The notes beneath the pieces were generated by a model. The model was given only the letters and a program-made list of their open reading frames with translations, did no database searches and had not been told where the DNA came from. From Bacteroidales bacterium (GTDB lineage Bacteria > Bacteroidota > Bacteroidia > Bacteroidales > UBA932): a stretch of 46,270 bases of DNA. Below, piece by piece: positions 35,188-43,840 of this stretch. Each line of letters begins with the position of its first letter. Within the stretch, counting starts at the first letter, position 1. Position numbers and translations under genes: made by a program. The DNA is taken from positions 1 to 46,270 of the forward strand of contig JAFYLU010000013.1 of assembly GCA_017550025.1 (NCBI GenBank). Direction: 5' to 3'.

Positions 35188-36024
35188 ATGAAATTTGAAA
35201 AAACAAATGTACTTATTACCGGAGGAGCATCCGGAATCGGCAAGATAATGGGGCGCATGGCACTTGAAAAAGGAGCAGCATGCCTCATCATATGGGACAT
35301 CAATCCGCAGAACATCGCCATCGCGACGAAGGAACTGCAGGCACTCGGCAAAGTGAAAGGCTATATAGTGGATGTCTCAAGAAACGAAGTTGTAACAGAG
35401 GGATATCAGAGAGTGGTGAACGAATGCGGACATGTGGACATACTCATCAACTGCGCCGGAATCGTCACAAGCAACAAGACATTCGACAAGATGAGCGCTG
35501 ACGAAATGGTAAGGACAATGAACATCAACACCCTTGCACCTATGTTCGTCACACGCGCAATGCTTCCGGAAATGATAAGAAGAGACAGGGGGCATGTATG
35601 CACTATAGCATCGGCAGGCGGCATGCTTTCAAACCCGAAGATGTCCGTGTATGCAGCAAGCAAATGGGGTGCTATAGGATGGTCGGATTCAGTCCGCATC
35701 GAGCTTCAGGAGATGAAAAGCAATGTCCACTTCACCACAGTCGCACCATACTTTATAAATACAGGAATGTTTGACGGAGTGAAGTCACGCATCATCCCGA
35801 TCCTCAAGCCTGAATATGTGGCAAAGCGCATAATCCGAGCAATTGAAAGAAACCGCTCATTCCGAGGAATTCCATTCGGATTCCATTTCATCAGATTCTG
35901 GCAGGCCATCCTTCCTGTCAGAGTGTTTGACTGGTTCTTCGGTAAAGTGTTCGGAATCTATCATGCAATGGACGAGTTCACAGGAAGAAAGAAGCAGGAT
36001 ACTGCAGCGACAAAAGCATCATAA
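35188..36024 (+). CDS. Short-chain dehydrogenase/reductase (SDR)
   Basis: This 278-residue NAD(P)-dependent oxidoreductase has the TGGASGIG cofactor motif near residues 12-19, NCAGI, the catalytic Ser in CTIASAGG and YAASK. The C-terminal extension (IPFGFHFIRFWQAILPVRVFDWFFGKVFG) is hydrophobic and may associate with membranes, as in retinol- or steroid-type SDRs. Substrate unknown. An aldehyde dehydrogenase gene follows after 18 bases, suggesting a two-step alcohol-to-acid route. The start at 35188 follows the promoter; a TTG or ATG further upstream lies before the minus-seven box. Confidence 0.85.
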   Translation: MKFEKTNVLITGGASGIGKIMGRMALEKGAACLIIWDINPQNIAIATKELQALGKVKGYIVDVSRNEVVTEGYQRVVNECGHVDILINCAGIVTSNKTFDKMSADEMVRTMNINTLAPMFVTRAMLPEMIRRDRGHVCTIASAGGMLSNPKMSVYAASKWGAIGWSDSVRIELQEMKSNVHFTTVAPYFINTGMFDGVKSRIIPILKPEYVAKRIIRAIERNRSFRGIPFGFHFIRFWQAILPVRVFDWFFGKVFGIYHAMDEFTGRKKQDTAATKAS

Positions 36025-36042
36025 CAATACGAGCAGCAAAAC

Positions 36043-37470
36043 ATGGAAAACACTCCAAATGAAAAGATAATCAGCATCCATGAAGCCCAGAAGGCATATT
36101 TCCGTTCCGGAGAGACACTCGACATAAGCTTCAGAAAGGAGATGCTGCGTAAATTCAGCAAAGCTCTGGCTTCATGGGAGCAGAGAATATGCGATGCCCT
36201 GTGGCAGGACCTCCACAAATCATATGAGGAGGCGTATCTTACAGAGATCAGCATTGTAGCAGGAGAAATCCGCAACCATATCCGCAATATCGGCAGATGG
36301 GCAGCAAGGAAACGCTGCAAAAGTCCTCTGAAGCTCTTCCCCTCAAGAAGCTATATAGTGAAGGAGCCTCTGGGGAACGCACTGATCATCTCGCCATGGA
36401 ACTATCCGGTCCAGCTCCTTCTCAATCCGCTTGTAGGAGCCATTTCCGCAGGATGCACGGCCGTACTCAAGCCATCGCCATATGTACCTAATGTATCGAA
36501 GGTCATCGAAGAGATGATTTCCGAGACTTTTGAAGAAAGGTACATCGCCGTGGTTCAGGGCAACAGGAATGTGAACGCCGCACTTCTTGAGCAGAGATGG
36601 GATCTGATCTTCTTCACAGGAAGTCCTGCACTTGCCAAGACAGTGATGGCTGCAGCAGCCAGAAATCTCACTCCCGTGATCCTTGAGCTCGGAGGCAAAA
36701 GTCCTTGCATCATTGACAAGACTGCAGACATGAAGACTGCAGCAAAGAGAATCGCATGGGGAAAGACATTGAACAGCGGACAGACATGCATCGCACCGGA
36801 CTACATCCTCATCCATCAGGATGTCAAGGAAGCATTTGTCAAGGCATTTGCGGAAGAGATGAAGACTCTGCACGGAGAAGACATCAAGGCGGACAGGCAT
36901 TATGTAAGAATGGTCAACGACAAGGCCTTTGAAAGGGTAAGCGGTTACCTCAAGGACGGCAGGGCCGTCTACGGAGGCAGGCTGGACGCAGGAGAAAGGT
37001 TCATAGAGCCGACACTCCTCGACGAAGTGGCACTCGATTCCCCAGTCATGACAGAAGAGATCTTCGGACCTGTATTTCCGATGATCACCATAGACGGCAA
37101 AGGCCGCATCACATCCGCTCCTGCAGCAGATCAGAAGGAAAGCTCTTTCATCCAGGCAGTTGAAGAATTTGTCACATCCCGTGAAAAGCCACTCGCCTTC
37201 TATTATTTCGGAAATGAAGCTGACGGCTGGAACCTCATCAGACATACCTCGTCCGGAGGAGGATGCATCAACGATGTGATAATGCACATAGCAAATGAAA
37301 ACATACCTTTCGGCGGCGTGGGAAATTCAGGAATGGGAAGATACCACGACAAGGAGAGCTTCGATGCATTCAGTCATACAAGATCCGTCGTATGCACAGG
37401 CACATGGCTTGACCTTCCTTTCAGATACATGCCGTACAAGACCTTCGGACTGGTGAAGAAAATCCTTTAG
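36043..37470 (+). CDS. Aldehyde dehydrogenase (class 3-like)
   Basis: This 475-residue NAD(P)-dependent enzyme has the Asn in SPWNYPVQL (117-125), the FFTGSP motif, general-base E215 in LELGGKSP and nucleophile C249 in NSGQTCIAPDY. The size matches class 3-type aldehyde dehydrogenases that act on fatty or aromatic aldehydes. An insert of about twelve residues (near GKGRITSAPAADQKE) follows the FGPVFPMI block. It is in one operon with the SDR and ends without a hairpin. Confidence 0.88.
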   Translation: MENTPNEKIISIHEAQKAYFRSGETLDISFRKEMLRKFSKALASWEQRICDALWQDLHKSYEEAYLTEISIVAGEIRNHIRNIGRWAARKRCKSPLKLFPSRSYIVKEPLGNALIISPWNYPVQLLLNPLVGAISAGCTAVLKPSPYVPNVSKVIEEMISETFEERYIAVVQGNRNVNAALLEQRWDLIFFTGSPALAKTVMAAAARNLTPVILELGGKSPCIIDKTADMKTAAKRIAWGKTLNSGQTCIAPDYILIHQDVKEAFVKAFAEEMKTLHGEDIKADRHYVRMVNDKAFERVSGYLKDGRAVYGGRLDAGERFIEPTLLDEVALDSPVMTEEIFGPVFPMITIDGKGRITSAPAADQKESSFIQAVEEFVTSREKPLAFYYFGNEADGWNLIRHTSSGGGCINDVIMHIANENIPFGGVGNSGMGRYHDKESFDAFSHTRSVVCTGTWLDLPFRYMPYKTFGLVKKIL

Positions 37471-37531
37471 GACCGGAATACACATATCAAATAATTCCTA
37501 TCTTTGCATGAACAACTTAAACAAGGTAAAC

Positions 37532-38551
37532 ATGCAAAGATTTTTCATTTCCGTTCTTCTGGCGCTGTGCGGCCTTGCAGCTTCAGCCCAGATGATGCCG
37601 GACTCCACAGTGCAGATCTGCGCTTACTGGTCAGTCGGTGACAAATACGATTATTATGTGGAGGAGAGCACCAAAAAGGTGAACAGCCAGGGTGATACCG
37701 TAAGCAATGAATTGAGCAGCAGGATAATGCGATTCGAGGTAGTCGGCAGCACAGATTCCTCACATCAGATCCGTCTCACATACCTCGATGAGAAGTCAAC
37801 CAACCCGCAGAACGAGCAGATTTATCAGATCTCCAGGGCACTGGATCTGAACATTCCTATACTTTTCTCGACAGATGCAAACGGTGTCCTCTTGTCAATC
37901 GACAACCTTGGAGATATCGTTTCCGGATATGAGAAGCTTATAGACCCGCTCATGGAAATAGTCAAAGCATCTATACCGGAGGCCGAAAAGGAAGAGTTTG
38001 ACTTCAGTCCTTTAAAAGAAGTCATGCGTTCCATGCTCTGTAATCCCCAGACCATCCAGACCGGTATCATGGAGGACATAGGACGACTTTATTTCTTCCA
38101 CGGAGCAAGGTTGAAAATGGATGAGACCTACAAGATGGAGGAACCGCTCCTGTTCATCCTGCCGGGCATAGACAATCTTACAGCACAGACAAATGTATGG
38201 ATCGAGGGCGACCTCACCGACGAGTACAGCGCTGTCTGCAGAACTTACTCATGTGCAGAGATGGGTGAGGATTTTCTCAAATCCGCAATTGAAGGCGCTG
38301 CAAATATGACGCTGGATGCCATGGAAGTCTCCGACAGCCTCACATCTGAAATAAAGAACGAAATCGATGAGATGATGGAGGATAAAGACATCAGCTACCA
38401 GTTATCATGGGAACAGTACTCTACAGAAGAGGTACATCTGAACACAGGCTGGCCTTTGAAGCTGTACATCGACAAATACATAAAGGTCACACCACCTGAA
38501 GGCGAAACAGAAGAGACAATCGAAAGCAAGAGCATAGAAATCATATTATAA
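37532..38551 (+). CDS. Secreted hypothetical protein
   Basis: This 339-residue protein begins with a signal peptide (MQRFFISVLLALCGLAASAQ). The mature part is acidic, with long helical stretches (ASIPEAEKEEFDFSPLKEVM, EIKNEIDEMMEDKDI) and strand-like segments (RIMRFEVVGSTDSSHQIRLTY). I do not recognise the family. A TATCTTTG box at 37499-37506 lies one base before an ATG at 37508, so the ATG at 37532 is the better start. Tandem hairpins follow the stop, so it is likely a single-gene unit. Confidence 0.7.
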   Translation: MQRFFISVLLALCGLAASAQMMPDSTVQICAYWSVGDKYDYYVEESTKKVNSQGDTVSNELSSRIMRFEVVGSTDSSHQIRLTYLDEKSTNPQNEQIYQISRALDLNIPILFSTDANGVLLSIDNLGDIVSGYEKLIDPLMEIVKASIPEAEKEEFDFSPLKEVMRSMLCNPQTIQTGIMEDIGRLYFFHGARLKMDETYKMEEPLLFILPGIDNLTAQTNVWIEGDLTDEYSAVCRTYSCAEMGEDFLKSAIEGAANMTLDAMEVSDSLTSEIKNEIDEMMEDKDISYQLSWEQYSTEEVHLNTGWPLKLYIDKYIKVTPPEGETEETIESKSIEIIL

Positions 38552-38559
38552 GGTATAGA

Positions 38560-38614
38560 AAAGTTTGACATCAAACTTTAAGCGGCTGAATTCCAAGGAT
38601 TCAGCCGTTTTTTT
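38560..38614 (+). terminator. Tandem hairpins with a T7 tract (intrinsic terminator)
   Basis: First stem AAAGTTTGA/TCAAACTTT (38560-38579) around CA. Second stem CGGCTGAAT/ATTCAGCCG (38583-38607) is followed by seven T (38608-38614), a standard intrinsic terminator; the first hairpin may be a processing or anti-decay element. Confidence 0.85.
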
Positions 38615-38649
38615 ATCATACATTTGCAGCAAATCAAAAAATCAGCAGA

Positions 38650-39036
38650 ATGAAAGATATACCTATGGCGTTCACCTGCAGACTGATAAGGCACATGGCC
38701 GAAAGCAGGCATTCCACAATCAGAGAGAGATGGAATTCACATCCCGACACAAACACCTCCGGACTCATGAGGTGGCAAAGAAGTCATCAGGAACTAATGA
38801 GCCGGCAGATAAGCGGAATCAGGAAAGGGATATTCAGACTGATATGCGACAGCGGACTTCACGAGACATATCCTGTCATATCTGAAATCCTTGATAAAGA
38901 CATTCTGGAGTTGAAGAAAAGCTGCATGATCATGCTTATGCTCGGTTTCGACAAGAAGACCACAGCAGACCTCCACTGCCTCAATACTCTCTACATCGAT
39001 TTATTATGCGAAGAATTTCCGGAGTATTTCAAATAA
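38650..39036 (+). CDS. Hypothetical protein with a possible HTH-like tail
   Basis: This 128-residue protein has no recognised family. It is mainly helical and basic (RHMAESRHSTIRERW), and its C-terminal part CMIMLMLGFDKKTTADLHCL resembles the 'LGFxxxxIAxLL' recognition style of Bacteroidota HTH or DUF6377-like regulators, although the key residues are weak. A TACATTTG box lies at 38619-38626, 24 bases upstream of the start. It could be a genuine small gene or the C-terminal remnant of a larger regulator. Codons look normal for the region. Confidence 0.5.
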   Translation: MKDIPMAFTCRLIRHMAESRHSTIRERWNSHPDTNTSGLMRWQRSHQELMSRQISGIRKGIFRLICDSGLHETYPVISEILDKDILELKKSCMIMLMLGFDKKTTADLHCLNTLYIDLLCEEFPEYFK

Positions 39037-39064
39037 AAAGAGTAATTTTGCCTGCATTTCAGAC

Positions 39065-39655
39065 ATGATCAGAATGGATATAAAAGGAAAAAGGATAATA
39101 TTGGGAAGCGCATCTCCCAGAAGAAAGGAGTTGCTGGCAGGATTGGACATTGATTTTGAAGTAGATACACGCAACGACTTCGAGGAACGCTTTAGTCCGG
39201 ACACACCTCACGACATGATTCCCGAGGTACTGTCGGAAGGCAAGTCTTACGGATTTCACAGACCTCTCGGAGAAGACGAGATACTCATAACATCAGACAC
39301 ACTTGTACTTTGCGGCAACAGGGTCATGGGCAAACCTCATTCAAGGGAAGAGGCTCTTGACATGCTTCGCCATCTCTCTGCACGCGAACATAAGGTCATC
39401 ACCGCTGTCACTGTCCGCGACTGCAGTCATTGCCATACCGTAAGCGACACGGCATATGTGCATTTCAAGGAACTTTCCGAAAGCGAGATGGAGTATTATG
39501 TAGACACCTACAAGCCCTTCGACAAGGCTGGAGCTTATGGGATCCAGGAATGGATAGGCTACATAGGCATAGGAAAGATAGAGGGATCGTACTTCACCAT
39601 AATGGGAATGCCTGTTCATCTTGTGTATCAGGAACTTAAACATTTCATAGGCTAA
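39065..39655 (+). CDS. maf: Maf/YhdE-type nucleoside triphosphate pyrophosphatase
   Basis: This 196-residue protein has the Maf signature IILGSASPRRKELLAGL near the N-terminus, the ITSDTLV motif and KPFDKAGAYGIQEW. The family hydrolyses dTTP, UTP or modified pyrimidine triphosphates and limits their misincorporation. A TAATTTTG box lies at 39043-39050. The start may be 39065 or the ATG at 39074 (MDIKGKR). The next gene follows after three bases. Confidence 0.9.
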   Translation: MIRMDIKGKRIILGSASPRRKELLAGLDIDFEVDTRNDFEERFSPDTPHDMIPEVLSEGKSYGFHRPLGEDEILITSDTLVLCGNRVMGKPHSREEALDMLRHLSAREHKVITAVTVRDCSHCHTVSDTAYVHFKELSESEMEYYVDTYKPFDKAGAYGIQEWIGYIGIGKIEGSYFTIMGMPVHLVYQELKHFIG

Positions 39656-39658
39656 TAC

Positions 39659-40348
39659 ATGAAAATAGATTTTCACAGTCACATACTTCCGGGAATCGAT
39701 GACGGAGCAAAGACATTGGAAGAATCTGTGCAGCTGGCCATTGCTATGGGAAACTGGGGATTCGAGAGGATTACATGTACTCCGCATATCACCAAGCAGT
39801 ACCGGAATACCCCGCAGACCATAGAACCGGTCTTCAGACAGCTGCAGGAAGCCCTTGCATCAATAGAAGGAGCACCAGAGATAGCCATGTCAGCCGAATA
39901 CAGGCTCAATCCGGAAACCTGGCCGGAAGTACTTGAAAAAGGCTGGCTCATGCCTATAGAAGACAGATATATTCTGATGGAATTCCCGATAAATGATCCG
40001 GGAGACATCGGATGGCTGAAGCCTGTCGAAGAATTCAGAAAGGTCATTGCACTCGGACTGACCCCGATACTGCCCCATCCAGAAAGATATTTCTATCTGT
40101 CCCATGACGAGCTCATGAAATATGTGGACGAAGGAGTGATGATCCAGTCCAACTACGGTTCTTTCGCAGGACTATACGGTCCCGAAGCGCAGGCAAATGC
40201 CGAAAGAGTCCTTGAAGAAGGGATAGTAAGCTTCCTTGCAACTGACATGCATAACATGAAATATATCAGGACAATAGGCTCATGGCTGGATAAAGGCAAC
40301 AGTTTATGGGATTCCGTTCCTCGATTCGTCAGAAATCAAAAACATTAA
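39659..40348 (+). CDS. CpsB/YwqE-type PHP-domain phosphatase
   Basis: This 229-residue protein opens with the PHP metal-binding motif DFHSHILPGIDDGA (H6, H8), and ILPHPERY and TDMHN complete the metal site. CpsB-type enzymes dephosphorylate bacterial tyrosine kinases in capsule or exopolysaccharide control. No capsule genes are adjacent; it is co-transcribed with maf. The tyrosine-phosphatase role is by family, not shown here. Confidence 0.85.
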   Translation: MKIDFHSHILPGIDDGAKTLEESVQLAIAMGNWGFERITCTPHITKQYRNTPQTIEPVFRQLQEALASIEGAPEIAMSAEYRLNPETWPEVLEKGWLMPIEDRYILMEFPINDPGDIGWLKPVEEFRKVIALGLTPILPHPERYFYLSHDELMKYVDEGVMIQSNYGSFAGLYGPEAQANAERVLEEGIVSFLATDMHNMKYIRTIGSWLDKGNSLWDSVPRFVRNQKH

Positions 40349-40514
40349 AGAATATAACCAAATAAGGCACGCAGGTTACAAATTGATCATCGCACCCCGG
40401 GCTGCGTTGTCAACAGTCAAGAAAATCAGATATTCTGATTACGAATAATCACAGCCTGCATATACGGTTCGGTATGACATTCATGCAGTTCGTCGCAATT
40501 CTATGGAACGGATA
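40349..40514. other. Non-coding stretch after the CpsB-like gene
   Basis: About 165 bases with no coding frame. A small perfect palindrome AATCAGA-TAT-TCTGATT (40424-40440) lacks a T-run. The promoter of the small RNA begins at its end. Confidence 0.5.
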
Positions 40515-40544
40515 TTGCTAATATATGAAAAAGCAGTACCTTTG
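40515..40544 (+). promoter_or_regulatory. Promoter of the putative small RNA
   Basis: TTG (40515-40517), a 19-base spacer and TACCTTTG (40537-40544) match the consensus in full. There is no gene start for protein nearby on the plus strand. Confidence 0.75.
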
Positions 40545-40549
40545 CGACC

Positions 40550-40668
40550 GAGTTGATCAGAGAGTTGTTCTGAAACTCTCACAACTTATTGGTTATTAGT
40601 TTTAGTGTTATTAATTATGTGGTTAGTATGAGGCGTCCCCGCGTGAGCGGCGAAGTCTCATTTTTTTT
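40550..40668 (+). ncRNA. Putative small RNA of about 119 nt, family not recognised
   Basis: The transcript is predicted to start about six bases after TACCTTTG. It folds into a 5' hairpin (AGTTG...CAACT outer stem, GAGAGTT/AACTCTC inner stem, 40551-40585), an A/U-rich middle (40586-40627), and a terminal 15-position stem with two mismatches capped by a GUGA tetraloop (40628-40661), followed by eight T. It has its own full promoter and terminator and contains no credible reading frame. It lies between cpsB (codirectional) and glsA (convergent). Not a tRNA or SRP RNA; a 6S-like or Rfam-listed Bacteroidetes RNA is possible. Confidence 0.65.
40628..40668 (+). terminator. Intrinsic terminator of the small RNA
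   Basis: ATGAGGCGTCCCCGC and GCGGCGAAGTCTCAT pair at 13 of 15 positions (one G-T) around GTGA, followed by T8. Confidence 0.85.
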
Positions 40669-40687
40669 GCATATGTCCGGATCTGCA

Positions 40688-41599
40688 TCAGAATATGGAC
40701 TCCTGGGTAGCCGTAGTGAGAAGCTCAAGAGCCTTCATTCCCATCACGGAATTTCCCCTCGAATTAAGACGCGGACTCCAGACGGCAACCGAATAACGCA
40801 TCGGATAGACAGCTACTATTCCTCCCCCGACTCCACTTTTTCCAGGAAGACCTACAAGATATGAGAACTCACCTGCCTCGTCGTAGAAACCGCAGGTCTG
40901 CATGACTGCGTTGAGACGCTTGATGCGTGACTGGCTCAACCTGTATCCCGCAAAATCAAACGGAACATGATTGGTAAAGGCAAGGAAGGCATTTGCCAGT
41001 TCCCTGCAGCTCATCTCCACGGAACACATCTTGAAATAGAACATAAGAACCTGCTCAATATCGTTTTCAATAGTGCCGTGATATTTGAGAAGATTGGCTA
41101 TAGCTGCATTGAGATATCCGGTCTGCCTTTCGGAAAGAGCAACTTCCATATTATAATCGACAGAATCATTTCCCGAAAGAGCCCTTACGAAACGAAGGAA
41201 TTCTCCTTCTGCATCGTCCAGTTCAGTCAAAAGGATATCAGCCACGACGATAGCTCCGGCATTGATGAACGGATTCCTCGGCTTGCCCTTCTCGATCTCA
41301 AGCTGCACCAAAGAATTGAATGCAGTGCCGGAAGGTTCCTTACCGACCTTGCCCCATAATGACTCCCCTTTTAATGACAATCCCATTGCAAGTGCGAATA
41401 CCTTCGCGATACTCTGTATCGAGAAACGGGTATCCGCCTGCATAAATGGATATTCATCTCCTGCAATGGTCTTCAGACACATTCCGAACTGGTCCGGATC
41501 CACTTTTGCCAATGCAGGGATGTAGTCTGCCTGCTTACCTTTATCTGCAAAAGGAAGAATCTCATTATAGATATCTTCCATTATCTTCCTATAGTCCAT
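40688..41599 (-). CDS. glsA: Glutaminase GlsA
   Basis: This 303-residue serine-dependent beta-lactamase-like enzyme hydrolyses glutamine to glutamate and ammonia. The Ser-x-x-Lys pair is S63-K66 in FSIQSIAKVF; other conserved blocks are PRNPFINAGAIVV, LKYHGTIENDIEQVL and PGKSGVGGGIVAVYP. Length is normal. A TATTTTTG box lies at 41622-41629 on the minus strand. Its stop is 20 bases from the small RNA terminator, so the two units converge. Confidence 0.93.
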   Translation of the reverse strand: MDYRKIMEDIYNEILPFADKGKQADYIPALAKVDPDQFGMCLKTIAGDEYPFMQADTRFSIQSIAKVFALAMGLSLKGESLWGKVGKEPSGTAFNSLVQLEIEKGKPRNPFINAGAIVVADILLTELDDAEGEFLRFVRALSGNDSVDYNMEVALSERQTGYLNAAIANLLKYHGTIENDIEQVLMFYFKMCSVEMSCRELANAFLAFTNHVPFDFAGYRLSQSRIKRLNAVMQTCGFYDEAGEFSYLVGLPGKSGVGGGIVAVYPMRYSVAVWSPRLNSRGNSVMGMKALELLTTATQESIF

Positions 41600-41666
41600 C
41601 GATTACCGTCTTAATCTCCTACAAAAATAAAAATAATGGAAACGATATCCAAGAGCGCAGGATTCT

Positions 41667-42914
41667 TTAAAGACGTACGCCTATAGAGAATTCAAGATAT
41701 TCAGCCTTGATACTGTGTGACTTGATCGCAAAACCAAGGAAGGTATTGCCCAATTCAGGGAAGTAATATCTCAATCCAGCCTTTTCGTAATGCCATCCGC
41801 GCTCACGGTCTCCGGCAGCCTTTGCTTCAGGTCCGTTGACTCCCTTCTTCCTGTAAGGATATGCTCCAACTGCCACATGGACGGCAAGATTGCGCCAATA
41901 TACCTCCTGAACAACTGCAACACCGACCGAAACAGGTGAATAGCCAGGGCATTTATCCACAGCCTCATCACCATAGAACAGTCTGTCACTCTTCTCAAGT
42001 TCCTCCATATTCGAAGAATAGAACACATCCACGCCGACTCCTGTAGCATATCTCATGGAATATCTGTAAAGGGCGTCAAAGCTCAATGAAAGCTTCGGAT
42101 GAGCCTTCAGACCCGACAAAGCCTCCTTCTTCTTTTCCGGATCCGGTTCCGACTCCACATAAGCATTCCACTCTGCCATACATGTATGGACACCTCCTCC
42201 GAGAACGATCATATACTGCATCTTCTTATCGAAGGCCGGCTTCTCATATCCGGAAGACTTATAATAGGTATAGTCATAGTCCGAGAGACGGTATCTGGCA
42301 AAGATACCTCCTCCGAGCGCATTGAGAGCCTCATTAGGCAATGCAAGCCTGCCGTTTGAGAAATGGCGGAACATGAAGTCCGCACCTACCTCCCACCTCG
42401 TTCCTAAATGCAGCTTCGCGAATGCACCGGCACCGAAATAAGCCATGAATGGTGAACTCAACCAATTGTTTCCGGGATTATTGACCGGATCATATCTTCC
42501 GGGATTGTAAGTTGCACCGAAATCGAACTGATATCCAGCTGAAAAACGCTTCTGTCTCACTATAGACCTCTCGAATGAACCGTAAACGGAATAGAGGTCA
42601 GGAAATCTTGTCTGGTCGTAGAACTTGAAATCCGAGGTTCTTGCAAGAGAAAAGCCCACGCTGATCATAGGGAAACCGAATGCCCTCGCATAAGCACAGC
42701 TGTCAGCCGGATCGGTCTGGAAGCCAACCGAAGCCTCATATGTCATATATCCGTAGGACTTGAGTTCCGGTCTGGACTGCTCTATATCATATCCATACCA
42801 TCCATGACCGGAAATCACAAGATTCGACTTATCATTTTTCTGGCCGAAACATGGCATAGAAGCCACCAGAAGAAGGGCCAGCAGGGAAAAAACATATTTT
42901 ACACTACACTTCAT
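41667..42914 (-). CDS. PagL-like lipid A deacylase / acyloxyacyl hydrolase family outer-membrane protein
   Basis: This 415-residue protein starts with a signal peptide (to about residue 24, PCFGQ). The PagL-type active-site pattern is visible in FRHFSNGRLALPNEALN (182-198, H184, S186, N187). Strand-like segments and a C-terminal GVRL suggest an outer-membrane barrel; it is longer than PagL (about 170-190), with an added C-terminal half that may also be barrel or a surface domain. It may remove fatty acids from lipid A. A TATCTTTG box lies at 42952-42959. Confidence 0.75.
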   Translation of the reverse strand: MKCSVKYVFSLLALLLVASMPCFGQKNDKSNLVISGHGWYGYDIEQSRPELKSYGYMTYEASVGFQTDPADSCAYARAFGFPMISVGFSLARTSDFKFYDQTRFPDLYSVYGSFERSIVRQKRFSAGYQFDFGATYNPGRYDPVNNPGNNWLSSPFMAYFGAGAFAKLHLGTRWEVGADFMFRHFSNGRLALPNEALNALGGGIFARYRLSDYDYTYYKSSGYEKPAFDKKMQYMIVLGGGVHTCMAEWNAYVESEPDPEKKKEALSGLKAHPKLSLSFDALYRYSMRYATGVGVDVFYSSNMEELEKSDRLFYGDEAVDKCPGYSPVSVGVAVVQEVYWRNLAVHVAVGAYPYRKKGVNGPEAKAAGDRERGWHYEKAGLRYYFPELGNTFLGFAIKSHSIKAEYLEFSIGVRL

Positions 42915-43004
42915 AATACATCTGATTGAATGTCAACCTAATTTGGGGCCGCAAAGATAATAAATTCCGGAAATCTGACGACTTTTCATCGAAATACTTT
43001 CATA

Positions 43005-43033
43005 TTTGCCTTCGAATAATTTAACTATATTTG
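43005..43033 (+). promoter_or_regulatory. Promoter of the TerB-DnaJ gene
   Basis: TTTG (43005-43008), a 17-base spacer and TATATTTG (43026-43033), 30 bases before the ATG at 43064. Confidence 0.55.
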
Positions 43034-43063
43034 CATGATTAAACAACATCTGAACATCATAAT

Positions 43064-43789
43064 ATGGGACTTGGTAAATGGATAGCGGGAGCACTCGGAT
43101 GGGCCATGTTCGGGCCTATCGGCGGAATCCTCGGATATTACTTCGCTTCGAGAGTAGAGAAACTTGCTGAAGCGACTGTCGTCTACGGCGAAGACCAGAC
43201 ATGGAATCAGGGTCAGAGAAACAGCTTCCTCATGAGCCTTCTTGTCCTGTCTGCATCGGTCATCAAGGCAGACGGCAAGACCACATCACAGGAGATGGCA
43301 ACACTGCGCAGTTTCTTCACAAGGAACTTCGGAGCGCAGGCAGGAGGTGAGGCGGAAGAGATCGTAAGAGAGCTTCTGACCAAGGACTACAACCTCTATG
43401 AGGTTTGTGGACAGATCCGTTCATGTATGGACTACTCGCAGCGTCTGCAGCTTTTCCATTATCTGGTCTCTCTCGGTGCATGTGACGGGCTTCATCAGAG
43501 AGAGGTCGATGTCCTTGAGACCATCGCAACTTACATCGGCTTGTCAAAGGCAGAGGTGGATTCCATCTTCGCCCAGTTCAGGCCAAACAATGACAGTAAC
43601 TATCGTATCCTGGAGATCAGGCCGGACGCTACTGACGAGGAGGTGAAGAAAGCTTATCGCAAGATGGCTGTCAAATACCACCCGGACAAGGTCGCCACTC
43701 TTGGCGAGGATGTGCAGAAAGCGGCGGAGGAGAAATTCAAGGCCGTCTCACAGGCATACGAAGCGATCTGCCGCGAACGCGGAATGTAG
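43064..43789 (+). CDS. TerB-like and DnaJ domain protein (DjlA-like)
   Basis: This 241-residue protein has three parts. A Gly-rich N-terminus that may be a membrane-associated helix ([24 protein letters not shown]); an all-helical TerB-like domain (about 50-170); and a J domain (178-241) with the HPD motif at 206-208 (VKYHPDKV). It should act as a co-chaperone for DnaK at the membrane. It is the nearest gene upstream of the restriction enzyme, 51 bases away. Confidence 0.88.
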   Translation: MGLGKWIAGALGWAMFGPIGGILGYYFASRVEKLAEATVVYGEDQTWNQGQRNSFLMSLLVLSASVIKADGKTTSQEMATLRSFFTRNFGAQAGGEAEEIVRELLTKDYNLYEVCGQIRSCMDYSQRLQLFHYLVSLGACDGLHQREVDVLETIATYIGLSKAEVDSIFAQFRPNNDSNYRILEIRPDATDEEVKKAYRKMAVKYHPDKVATLGEDVQKAAEEKFKAVSQAYEAICRERGM

Positions 43790-43808
43790 ACAGGGGATCA
43801 CCTGATAA

Positions 43809-43828
43809 TAAATAAATAAATAAATAAA
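43809..43828. repeat. Tetranucleotide repeat (TAAA)5
   Basis: Five perfect TAAA units run directly up to a TTG and the ATG of the restriction endonuclease gene. Reading through the repeat gives stop codons in every frame, so it cannot switch a coding frame; changes in unit number could alter the spacing or AT content of the leader. Confidence 0.85.
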
Positions 43829-43840
43829 TTGCAACACATC

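Noticed and set aside
36343-37287. 314-codon open frame antisense to the aldehyde dehydrogenase gene
   Set aside because: The sense strand has full active-site motifs, while the antisense product has no recognisable domain.
40589-40864. 91-codon plus-strand open frame over the small RNA
   Set aside because: It starts at TTG, runs through the terminator stem and T-run, then antisense into glsA; no protein features.
43809-43828. TAAA repeat as a coding-frame phase switch
   Set aside because: The repeat contains TAA in every frame, so it cannot be translated through.
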